A stretch of DNA of 20,894 bases from PALSA-505 sp035308365 (lineage in GTDB: Bacteria; Actinomycetota; Actinomycetes; Streptosporangiales; Streptosporangiaceae): the NCBI GenBank assembly GCA_035308365.1, contig DATGGU010000030.1, positions 1 through 20,894 of the forward strand, read 5' to 3'. Shown one piece after another: positions 7,726-14,072 of this stretch. Each line of letters begins with the position of its first letter. Positions within the stretch are counted from its first letter, which is position 1. Made by a program: the position numbers and the translations under genes. The notes under the pieces are model-generated. The model saw only the letters and a list, made by a program, of their open reading frames with translations. It was not told the origin of the DNA and ran no database searches.

Positions 7726-8667
7726 TCATCGGTGCTCCGTCGACAGCGGGTCCTCCGACGCTAGGTGAGCGTGCTTCCCGTCGTCGTCTTCCCCGTCGTC
7801 GTCCTCGTCATCCCACTCTTCGTCGTCCTCGTCATCCCCGTCTTCTTCATCCTCGTACTCATCGTCTTCGTCGTTGTACTCGTCATCCTCGTCGCCGTCG
7901 TCGTCGCCGTCATCCTCGTCGTCTTCGTCCTCGTCCTCGTCGTACTCGTCGTTGTACTCGCCGTCATCATCGTCGTCGTCGTCATCGTCGTCATCGGGTG
8001 GCGAGTACGTGGCCGGGGGCATCGAGAGGTTCAGGGTCACCGCCGCCACCGACCTGAGCCGCTCGATCGGGATCGCTCCCTCCCGGAGCAGGCGCGGGAC
8101 CAGGCCGGTCAGATCAAGGATGGTGGACGGGACGCCGCCGGTGGCTGGTCCGGCGTCCAGGAACACGGCGACCGAGTCGCCCAGTTGCTCCACCGCATCG
8201 TCGGCAGTGAGCGCGGGCGCGGAACCGTGTACGTTCGCGCTGCTCACCGCCAGCGGGCCGACTTCTTTCAGCAGGTCGAGAGCGACCGGATGCAACGGCA
8301 TCCGGACCGCGACCGTCCCCTTCGTGTGGCCGAGATCCCAGCTCAGCGTGGGCTGGGCGCGGCACACCAGGGTGAGCCCGCCCGGCCAGAACTCGTTGAT
8401 GAAGTCCTTGCCGACCTCGCTGAGCTCGTCAACGAGCGCGGTCGCCGCCCGGACCGACCCGACCAGCACCGGCGGCGGCATGTCCCGGCCGCGGCGCTTG
8501 GCCGAGAAGATGCCGGCGACGGCCGCTGGGGTGAAGGCGTCGGCACCGACGCCATAGACGGTGTCGGTAGGCAGGACGACCAGTTCACCGCGCCGCAGCG
8601 CGTCCGCCGCGGCGGCCAGCCCGGCCGCGCGCTGCCCGGGGTCCGAGCAGTCAAAGCGCTCGCTCAT
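7726..8667 (-). CDS. sua5: L-threonylcarbamoyladenylate synthase (Sua5/YrdC/YwlC family) with acidic tail
   Basis: Makes threonylcarbamoyl-AMP from threonine, bicarbonate and ATP for the t6A37 modification of tRNAs that read ANN codons. The protein has 313 residues from the ATG at 8667, which overlaps the prmC stop codon as ATGA. Residues 1-215 are the YrdC domain: LVVLPTDTVYGVGADA (29-44), the KRRGRDMPPPVLV nucleotide-binding loop (58-69) and the SSANVHG motif (142-148). Residues 225-297 are almost wholly Asp and Glu with a few Tyr, Gly and Asn, coded by a triplet repeat. YrdC-type enzymes usually end near residue 215 or have a folded Sua5 domain, so the acidic tail is an addition. It is followed 31 bp later by wecA. 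The frame stays open upstream of 8667 within prmC, but that is not part of the family. Confidence 0.93.
   Translation of the reverse strand: MSERFDCSDPGQRAAGLAAAADALRRGELVVLPTDTVYGVGADAFTPAAVAGIFSAKRRGRDMPPPVLVGSVRAATALVDELSEVGKDFINEFWPGGLTLVCRAQPTLSWDLGHTKGTVAVRMPLHPVALDLLKEVGPLAVSSANVHGSAPALTADDAVEQLGDSVAVFLDAGPATGGVPSTILDLTGLVPRLLREGAIPIERLRSVAAVTLNLSMPPATYSPPDDDDDDDDDDDGEYNDEYDEDEDEDDEDDGDDDGDEDDEYNDEDDEYEDEEDGDDEDDEEWDDEDDDGEDDDGKHAHLASEDPLSTEHR
7780..7995. repeat. Imperfect GTC/CTC triplet repeat coding the Sua5 acidic tail
   Basis: About 216 bp dominated by GTC, CTC and ATC triplets on the plus strand (GAC, GAG and GAT codons on the minus strand). The stretch nearest the catalytic domain is an uninterrupted run of eleven Asp codons; farther along it is interrupted by Gly, Tyr, Asn and Trp codons. 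Composition and strict triplet phase are unlike any neighbouring coding sequence. Confidence 0.9.
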
Positions 8668-9542
8668 GGCTGTCCATCCTGCCATTGCCGGACCATGCTT
8701 ACGAACCGATCCCGGCCAGCCAGATCCTTGTGCTGCGCGATCTCCTGCCAGTCGCCTCCGGCAGCGAAAACGCCGCGGACCGCGTCCCCCTGGAGGGCCC
8801 CATGCTCGACCGCTGCCAGCCCGCCAGGACGCAGCAACCGGTAAGCCGTCCGCTGGACCACCCGGATAGCATCCAGCCCGTCGCGCCCACTCCACAGCGC
8901 GGACGGCGGATCGTACTCACCCACCTCGGGTGGGACCACCGATCCGAGCGGAATGTACGGCGGGTTGCTGACCACCAGGTCCACCGTTCCGTCAAGCTCA
9001 TGCAAGGCGTCGGCGAAGTCGGCGGCCACCAGCGTCACCCGGCGCCCGGGATGCGGCTCACGGTCGGCATAGGCTGCGACATTGCGCTTCGCGAAGCCGA
9101 ACGCGAGTGGGTCGGCCTCAACGGCATACACCCGGGCACCCGGCACTTCGAGGGCGATGGACAGCGCGATCGCGCCCGAGCCCGTGCCCAGGTCGACCAC
9201 GACCGGTGCGGAGTCGTCCATCTCCCGCAGCGCCTCGATCGCCCAGCCGGTCATGATCTCGGTCTCCGGCCGTGGCGTGAACACCCCGGGGCCGGTCTGC
9301 AGCTCGGTATACCTGAAGTAGGCCACCCCGGTAATGTGCTGCAACGGTTCGCGGGCGGCCCGTCGCTCCACCGCATCCCAGAACCTCGCGTCGAACTCGG
9401 CATCCGGCACGGAATGCAGCTCGCTTCGGCGCACGCCATGCACGTGCGCGGCAATCTGCTCCGCATCGGCCCGCGGCGACTCAACCTCGGCCTCGGCCAG
9501 CCGAGCCGCAGCCCGCGTCACCTCATCAAGCAACAGGTTCAC
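8664..9542 (-). CDS. prmC: Peptide chain release factor N5-glutamine methyltransferase
   Basis: Methylates the glutamine of the GGQ motif of release factors RF1 and RF2 using S-adenosylmethionine. From GTG at 9542 (MNLLLDEVTRAAARLAEAEV) the protein has 292 residues. It has an N-terminal helical substrate domain, PRPETE (about 90-95), the SAM-binding VVDLGTGSGAIALS (about 115-128) and the catalytic NPPY (about 193-196). GGGAG eight bases upstream of 9542 decides this start over the in-frame GTG at 9557. It lies downstream of its substrate gene prfA, and its stop overlaps the sua5 start (ATGA), indicating translational coupling. Confidence 0.95.
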   Translation of the reverse strand: MNLLLDEVTRAAARLAEAEVESPRADAEQIAAHVHGVRRSELHSVPDAEFDARFWDAVERRAAREPLQHITGVAYFRYTELQTGPGVFTPRPETEIMTGWAIEALREMDDSAPVVVDLGTGSGAIALSIALEVPGARVYAVEADPLAFGFAKRNVAAYADREPHPGRRVTLVAADFADALHELDGTVDLVVSNPPYIPLGSVVPPEVGEYDPPSALWSGRDGLDAIRVVQRTAYRLLRPGGLAAVEHGALQGDAVRGVFAAGGDWQEIAQHKDLAGRDRFVSMVRQWQDGQP

Positions 9543-9570
9543 CCGTCGCACTCCCACCCAGTGCCACCGT

Positions 9571-9627
9571 AATCGCAGAAATCCGCCGACACCTTACAGT
9601 TTGCTCCGGCGGACATGCGCGGCGATT
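9571..9627. other. Nested inverted repeats in the prfA-prmC spacer
   Basis: The 126-bp spacer contains TCCGCCG (9582-9588) paired with CGGCGGA (9607-9613), nested in AATCGC (9571-9576) paired with GCGATT (9622-9627). An alternative pairing GCAGAA (9575-9580) with TTCTGC (9626-9631) excludes the outer stem. No U-tract follows, so a simple intrinsic terminator is not supported. It may only reflect GC-rich sequence. Confidence 0.35.
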
Positions 9628-9668
9628 CTGCCCGGCCTCGGCCCCCGTAACCGGATCAAACGGCAGGC

Positions 9669-10772
9669 TCACCCGCCGTGCTCCCGCCCGGGGCCGCCGG
9701 TATCGGCAGCTCCGGCGGCGCTGTCGGTGCGCTCGGCCAGGTCCGCCTCGGTCAGGGCGCCGATCAGCGCGTCCAGGTCGCCATCGAGCACCTGGTCGAG
9801 GTTGTAGGCCTTGTAGCCGATCCGGTGATCGGCGATGCGGTTCTCCGGGAAGTTGTAGGTACGGATGCGCTCCGAGCGGTCAACGGTGCGCACCTGGCCG
9901 CGCCGCTGCGCGGCGGCCTGGGCGTCCGCTTCCTCCTGGGCCTGGGCCAGCAGCCGGGCCCGCAGGATGCGCATGGCCTGCTCCCGGTTCTGCAACTGGC
10001 TCTTCTCGTTCTGGCAGGAGACCACGATTCCGGTGGGCAAGTGGGTGATCCGGACCGCTGAGTCGGTGGTGTTCACGCTCTGGCCGCCGGGACCGGAGGA
10101 CCGGAACACGTCGACCCGGATGTCGTTCGGCTCTATCCCGACCTCGACGGGGTCGGCCTCCGGCATGACGAGCACTCCGGCGGCCGAGGTGTGGATCCGG
10201 CCCTGCGACTCGGTGACCGGGACCCGCTGCACCCGGTGCACGCCGCCCTCATACTTCAGCCGGGACCAGACGCCGGGCCCGCCGACCCGGGACTTGACCG
10301 CGACGGTGGCACCCTTGGTGCCGCCGAGCCCGGTCGGCGCCGAATCGAGCACCTCGGTCTTCCAGCCCTGCCGCTCGGCGTAGCGCAGGTACATCCGCAG
10401 CAGGTCGCCGGCGAACAGCGCCGATTCCTCGCCGCCCTCGCCGGCCTTGACCTCGAGGATGACGTCCTTGCCGTCGCTGGGGTCCCGGGGAGCCAGCAGC
10501 CCGGTAATCTGCTTCTCCAGCTTCGCCCGCTGCCCGGCAAGCTGCTCGGCCTCATCGAGGAGCGCGGAGTCCTCGTCGGCCAGCTCGCGGGCCACCTGTT
10601 CGTCGGCCACCACCCGCTGCCACTCGTGGTAGGCATGAACCACCGGACTCAGCTCGGCGTAGCGGCGGCCAAGCGCCTTCGCCCGGTCCTGGTCCGCATG
10701 CAGCTCAGGATTGGCGAGCGCGCTTTCGAGTTCCGCATGCTCAGCGGCCAACCCACCGAGCCGGTCAAACAC
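9669..10772 (-). CDS. prfA: Peptide chain release factor 1
   Basis: RF1 recognises UAA and UAG in the ribosomal A site and triggers peptide release. From GTG at 10772 (MFDRLGGLAAEHAELE) the protein has 367 residues, the usual length. It has the N-terminal coiled-coil domain, the codon-recognition tripeptide PVT (about 185-187, the RF1 type rather than the SPF of RF2) and GGQ in SSGPGGQSVNTTDSAVR (about 229-231), the peptidyl-tRNA hydrolysis site and target of PrmC. AGGAGG eight bases upstream selects this GTG over an ATG 33 bases farther out. The leader carries a 22-bp tandem repeat. Confidence 0.96.
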   Translation of the reverse strand: MFDRLGGLAAEHAELESALANPELHADQDRAKALGRRYAELSPVVHAYHEWQRVVADEQVARELADEDSALLDEAEQLAGQRAKLEKQITGLLAPRDPSDGKDVILEVKAGEGGEESALFAGDLLRMYLRYAERQGWKTEVLDSAPTGLGGTKGATVAVKSRVGGPGVWSRLKYEGGVHRVQRVPVTESQGRIHTSAAGVLVMPEADPVEVGIEPNDIRVDVFRSSGPGGQSVNTTDSAVRITHLPTGIVVSCQNEKSQLQNREQAMRILRARLLAQAQEEADAQAAAQRRGQVRTVDRSERIRTYNFPENRIADHRIGYKAYNLDQVLDGDLDALIGALTEADLAERTDSAAGAADTGGPGREHGG

Positions 10773-10850
10773 TTGGATTTCCTCCTGACGCCCCACGCCC
10801 TGCAAGGCAAAAGCTAACCACCCAAACCCACCCTGACCCAGCCAGCAACA

Positions 10851-10916
10851 TCAGCCAGCTAACCAATCACCCTCAGCCAGCTAGCCAATCAACCTCAGCC
10901 AGCTAACCAATCAACC
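10851..10916. repeat. 22-bp tandem repeat upstream of prfA
   Basis: Three units starting at 10851, 10873 and 10895, each beginning TCAGCCAGCTA(A/G)CCAATCA and differing at one or two positions. A decayed continuation of AACC/CCAGCC-type sequence extends to about 10970, where the palindromic element starts. The 316-bp rpmE-prfA spacer is otherwise without genes. This block is in the probable prfA leader, C/A-rich on the plus strand, G/T-rich in the transcript. Confidence 0.85.
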
Positions 10917-10971
10917 TAAGTCCCCCAGCCAACCTGACCCCCCCAACCAACCCTCACCCCCCAATCAACCT

Positions 10972-11061
10972 CAGCCCGCTGCGTGGGGGCCCGGGGGGCT
11001 CGGCCCCCCGGACTAGTACTGCGGGCGCTGGCGAAATCGGCCGAAGGCCGATGAGCAGCAT
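10972..11061. repeat. Palindromic repeat element, copy A (3' of rpmE)
   Basis: Contains a strong hairpin, CCGGGGGGC-TCG-GCCCCCCGG (10991-11011; 9-bp stem), and a second one, ATCGGCC-GAA-GGCCGAT (11036-11052). The flanking words CAGCCCGC, GCGTGGGG and CCGATGAGCAGCAT recur in copy B at 11572-11667. It starts about 28 bp beyond the rpmE stop codon, so its hairpins could serve as the rpmE terminator, although no U-tract follows. Confidence 0.85.
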
Positions 11062-11088
11062 GAGCCACCCCGGCCATCCCGGCCGGTA

Positions 11089-11310
11089 CTACTTGCTGCC
11101 CGCGTCCTTCTTGCCGAAGCGGCGCTCGAACCTGGCAACCCGGCCACCGGTGTCGAGGATCTTCTGCTTGCCGGTGTAGAAGGGGTGGCAGTTCGAGCAG
11201 ACGTCGGCGTGGATGGTGCCGGTCGGCGACGTGCTGCGGGTGACAAAGGTGTTACCGCACGTACAGGTGACGGTCGTCGTCCTGTAGGCGGGGTGAATTC
11301 CTGGCTTCAT
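11089..11310 (-). CDS. rpmE: 50S ribosomal protein L31, zinc-binding type
   Basis: A 73-residue large-subunit ribosomal protein, MKPGIHPAYRTTTVTCTCGN at the start. Four cysteines in a CxC...CxxC arrangement (C16, C18, C38, C41) identify the zinc-binding form; zinc-free paralogues lack these cysteines and are usually Zur-controlled. The ATG at 11310 has AGGAGA eight bases upstream; open frame farther upstream is not L31-like. The gene is flanked on both sides by copies of a palindromic repeat and preceded by a SigR-type promoter, so it appears to be a monocistronic unit. Confidence 0.96.
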   Translation of the reverse strand: MKPGIHPAYRTTTVTCTCGNTFVTRSTSPTGTIHADVCSNCHPFYTGKQKILDTGGRVARFERRFGKKDAGSK

Positions 11311-11459
11311 GTGTGAAGTCTCCTGGCTCAGGCGGCAGCCGGGTCGCCAGCCGTCCAGATCGCAGCCCGCCCGGGCGCTGGGCCGCCGGGGCAGATGGCA
11401 GCGAGCCGACTGGCGTGAACCGGCACCGCATACTCGGGTCCCAGTGTGCCAGACATTGG

Positions 11460-11487
11460 AACGAGAAACGTCCCATGCCCATTCCCC
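11460..11487 (-). promoter_or_regulatory. SigR-type (disulfide-stress ECF sigma) promoter of rpmE
   Basis: On the minus strand GGGGAAT (11487-11481) is followed after exactly 18 bases by GTT (11462-11460), a full match to the SigR consensus GGAAT-N18-GTT. Predicted transcription start is near 11453, giving an rpmE leader of about 140 nt. In Streptomyces coelicolor rpmE is a known SigR target, which makes this match credible. Confidence 0.8.
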
Positions 11488-11571
11488 AGACCAACCGGAG
11501 CGGTGGCCAGCCACAACAGCAGCCAATCCACGACCCCAGCCAGCCTCAGCCGGCTACCAGGCAACCAACCC

Positions 11572-11667
11572 CAGCCCGCAGCGTGGGGATCCGGGGGGCT
11601 CGGCCCCCCGGGATGGCACTCTTAGAGGGCCTTTCGGCGAAAGCGACCGAAGGCCGATGAGCAGCAT
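11572..11667. repeat. Palindromic repeat element, copy B (3' of rho)
   Basis: Same layout as copy A: CAGCCCGC, GCGTGGGG, the identical 21-bp hairpin CCGGGGGGC-TCG-GCCCCCCGG (11591-11611), a variable middle and a shared 32-bp end (11636-11667 against 11030-11061, two differences). It begins about 17 bp beyond the rho stop codon. In the 373-bp rho-rpmE spacer it is separate from the rpmE promoter, so it may end the rho transcript. Confidence 0.85.
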
Positions 11668-11683
11668 TGGCCCATCCTGCCCT

Positions 11684-13624
11684 CTATGCGTTCAGGGTCG
11701 TCTTCTGGACCTGGAGCAGGAACTCGGCGTTGCTCTTGGTCTCGCGCATCTTGTCCATCAGGACCTCGAGCGCCTGCTGCGGCTCGAGTGCGTGCAGCAC
11801 CCGGCGCAGCTGCCAGACGATCCTGAGTTCCTCGGGGGACATCAGCAGCTCTTCCTTACGGGTGCTGGAGGCGTCGACGTCCACGGCGGGGAAGATGCGC
11901 TTCTCGGCGAGCTCGCGGCGCAGCCGCAGCTCCATGTTGCCGGTCCCCTTGAATTCCTCGAAGATCACCTCGTCGGCCCGGGAGCCGGTCTCGATCAGGG
12001 CCGTGGCCAGGATGGTCAGCGAACCGCCGTGCTCGATGTTGCGGGCCGCTCCGAAGAAGCGCTTCGGCGGGTACAGGGCGGTCGAGTCCACACCACCGGA
12101 CATGATCCGGCCGCTCGCGGGTGCCGCGAGGTTGTAGGCACGGCCGAGACGGGTGATCGAGTCGAGCAGCACGACCACGTCGTGGCCCATCTCCACCAGC
12201 CGCTTCGCCCGCTCGATGCCCAGCTCGGCGACCGTGGTGTGGTCCTCGGCGGGCCGGTCGAAGGTGGAGTGGATGACCTCGCCCTTCACCGCGCGCTGCA
12301 TGTCGGTGACTTCCTCGGGCCGCTCGTCGACCAGGACGACCATGAGGTGGCACTCGGGGTTGTTCTTGGTGATCGCGTTCGCGATGGCCTGCATGATGAG
12401 CGTCTTGCCGGCCTTCGACGGGGAAACGATGAGCCCGCGCTGTCCCTTGCCGATCGGGGCTATCAGGTCGATGATCCGCGTGGTCAGCACGCCGGGGTCG
12501 GTCTCCAGCCGGAGCCTGTCCTGCGGGTAGAGCGGGATGAGCTTGGCGAACTCGGGCCGGTTGCGGGCCTGCTCGGGATCGAGGCCGTTGACCTTGTCCA
12601 GCCGGACCAGCGCGTTGAACTTCTCCCTGCGCTCGCCCTCACGTGGCTGGCGCACCGCGCCCTCGATCACGTCGCCCTTGCGCAGGCCATGCCTGCGGAC
12701 CTGGGACAGGGACACGTACACGTCGTTCGGGCCGGGCAGGTAGCCGGTCGTCCGGACGAACGCGTAGTTGTCCAGCACGTCCAGGATGCCGGCGATCGGG
12801 ATGAGCACGTCATCCTCGGCGATGACCGGCTCGGACTCGCCCGGCCGCTCGCGGCGCTGCCGGTTGCGGTTGCGGAACCTGTCCCGGCTGCGACGCCGGC
12901 CCGACGGGTCGTTGTCGTCGTCCCGCTGGTCGTTCTGCTGACCTCGGCCGGAGTTCGCGTTCTGGTCGGCGGGCTGCTCGCGGCGCTGATCGCCGCCGGA
13001 CTGGTCGCGGCGCTGCCCGTCGGCGTCGCGGCGCTGGTCGCCGCCGCTCTCATTGCGCGGCCTCGACTGGTCAGGCCGGCCGTTGCGGCGCCGCCGGTCG
13101 CGCTGGCCGTCCCCGGATGACCTGGTGTCGTCGCGGTGCGGCGGCTGCTGGCGGCCGGTGTCCGTGACCGGCGCGCTGGTCTCTGCCCGGTCGAACGGCA
13201 ACTGGTCTTCACCAGCCGAACGGGCCGGGCCCGCGCCGTCGGCGGCAACCTGTACCTGGCTTGCGGCTGGTTCCACCGCGGCCCGTACCTCGTCGGCCGT
13301 GGCCGGCCCCGGCTGCCGGGCCGCATTGCCTGACGGAGCGGCCGCGCGGGCGCCTCCGCCGCCTTGCTTCTCCTGGATCGCCGTGATGACCTCCCCCTTC
13401 CGCATCCGGCCGGTCCCTCTGATCCCCATCTGCTGAGCGAGTTGCTGCAACTCGGCCAGCTTCATGGCTGCGAGACCGGCACCGCTCGCGCGGCGGGTCG
13501 CCGCTGAGGCGGTCTTGATTGCCCCTGGGGCCGAGCTTGAGCCCGCGTCGCGGCCCGAGCCGGACGGGGAATCGGCCGGCTCAGAGACGCCGTGCGGAGT
13601 GAGGAATTCGGTGGTATCGCTCAC
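11684..13624 (-). CDS. rho: Transcription termination factor Rho (actinobacterial long form)
   Basis: Hexameric RNA-dependent ATPase and translocase that releases RNA from transcribing polymerase. The 646-residue protein is much longer than E. coli Rho (419). Residues 50-86 are the Rho N-terminal helical domain (KLAELQQLAQQMGIRG.GRMRKGEVI). Residues ~90-265 are a disordered, Arg/Asp/Gln/Gly-rich insertion with repeated GGDQRR units, as in other actinobacterial Rho proteins. The primary RNA-binding domain follows (DNYAFVRT.GYLPGPNDVYVS, 285-305). Then come the Walker A SPSKAGKT (401-408), Walker B region VVVLLDSITRLGRAYN (483-498) and Q-loop/secondary RNA site near 510-528. The usual second Pro of the Walker A region is Ser here. 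The ATG at 13624 is taken. A long leader upstream carries a SigR-type promoter. Confidence 0.95.
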   Translation of the reverse strand: MSDTTEFLTPHGVSEPADSPSGSGRDAGSSSAPGAIKTASAATRRASGAGLAAMKLAELQQLAQQMGIRGTGRMRKGEVITAIQEKQGGGGARAAAPSGNAARQPGPATADEVRAAVEPAASQVQVAADGAGPARSAGEDQLPFDRAETSAPVTDTGRQQPPHRDDTRSSGDGQRDRRRRNGRPDQSRPRNESGGDQRRDADGQRRDQSGGDQRREQPADQNANSGRGQQNDQRDDDNDPSGRRRSRDRFRNRNRQRRERPGESEPVIAEDDVLIPIAGILDVLDNYAFVRTTGYLPGPNDVYVSLSQVRRHGLRKGDVIEGAVRQPREGERREKFNALVRLDKVNGLDPEQARNRPEFAKLIPLYPQDRLRLETDPGVLTTRIIDLIAPIGKGQRGLIVSPSKAGKTLIMQAIANAITKNNPECHLMVVLVDERPEEVTDMQRAVKGEVIHSTFDRPAEDHTTVAELGIERAKRLVEMGHDVVVLLDSITRLGRAYNLAAPASGRIMSGGVDSTALYPPKRFFGAARNIEHGGSLTILATALIETGSRADEVIFEEFKGTGNMELRLRRELAEKRIFPAVDVDASSTRKEELLMSPEELRIVWQLRRVLHALEPQQALEVLMDKMRETKSNAEFLLQVQKTTLNA

Positions 13625-14072
13625 GAGGGATCCTTCCCAGGGGCGGGCGCCGGCTGCTCAGGCGGCCGGCTGGCCCAGTTTCGCGACCTGGCGAGTTCAC
13701 CAGGCCAATGTTCTGCCTTCTCTGCCATCTGCGCGCTCTCGCGGCGTGGGGCCTGGGCATACAACCGAGGCTCCAAAGCCAGCGCAGAAGGCTCAGGGTG
13801 CATCCAGATGACGTGGGTAACGAGGGTGCTCGGCCGTGTTAACCCGGGCCACCCTGCGGTACCCTCGGACCCCCCGCTCCCGCTCGATCCGCTAGGCCGC
13901 CCCCAGCTCACGCTCATATGGGGGAGTTTCAACCGGCCGAAGCGGTAACGGAGTGCCACGGCCCCCGGAAGACTTCCCGGACCGGGCAACAAGCAACTCA
14001 CGAGCACCTGTTCCCGTGGCAGGGCATCTGGTGCGCTACCCAGCCTAACACCAAGAGAGCCCACTGCATTCC
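13625..14072. promoter_or_regulatory. Intergenic region thrB-rho: long rho leader
   Basis: About 448 bp with no convincing gene on either strand; open frames here have unrelated, arginine/proline-rich translations. The SigR-type promoter sits at the thrB-proximal end, so a transcript from it would have a ~415-nt leader before rho. rho genes commonly have long autoregulated leaders; no terminator with a U-tract or known riboswitch was recognised here. Confidence 0.5.
14047..14072 (-). promoter_or_regulatory. SigR-type promoter candidate upstream of rho
   Basis: On the minus strand GGAAT (14072-14068) and GTT (14049-14047) are separated by exactly 18 bases, the SigR consensus. The -35 element directly abuts the thrB stop codon (14075-14073). 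The match has the same orientation as rho, with predicted start near 14040. I do not know of an established SigR dependence for rho, so support is from sequence only. Confidence 0.55.

Noticed and set aside
6375..8057. Long plus-strand frame opposite wecA
   Set aside because: Starts within the 24-bp repeat and is Arg/His/Gln-rich throughout; it is antisense to a recognised enzyme.
7765..8844. Plus-strand frame with a very long Val/Leu/Ile run resembling a membrane protein
   Set aside because: It is the antisense of the Asp/Glu triplet repeat of sua5; hydrophobicity is a by-product of the complementary GTC/CTC triplets.
11004..11011. Classical intrinsic terminators at the palindromic elements
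   Set aside because: Strong stems are present but no T-tract follows in the direction of transcription, so only a terminator-like role is suggested.
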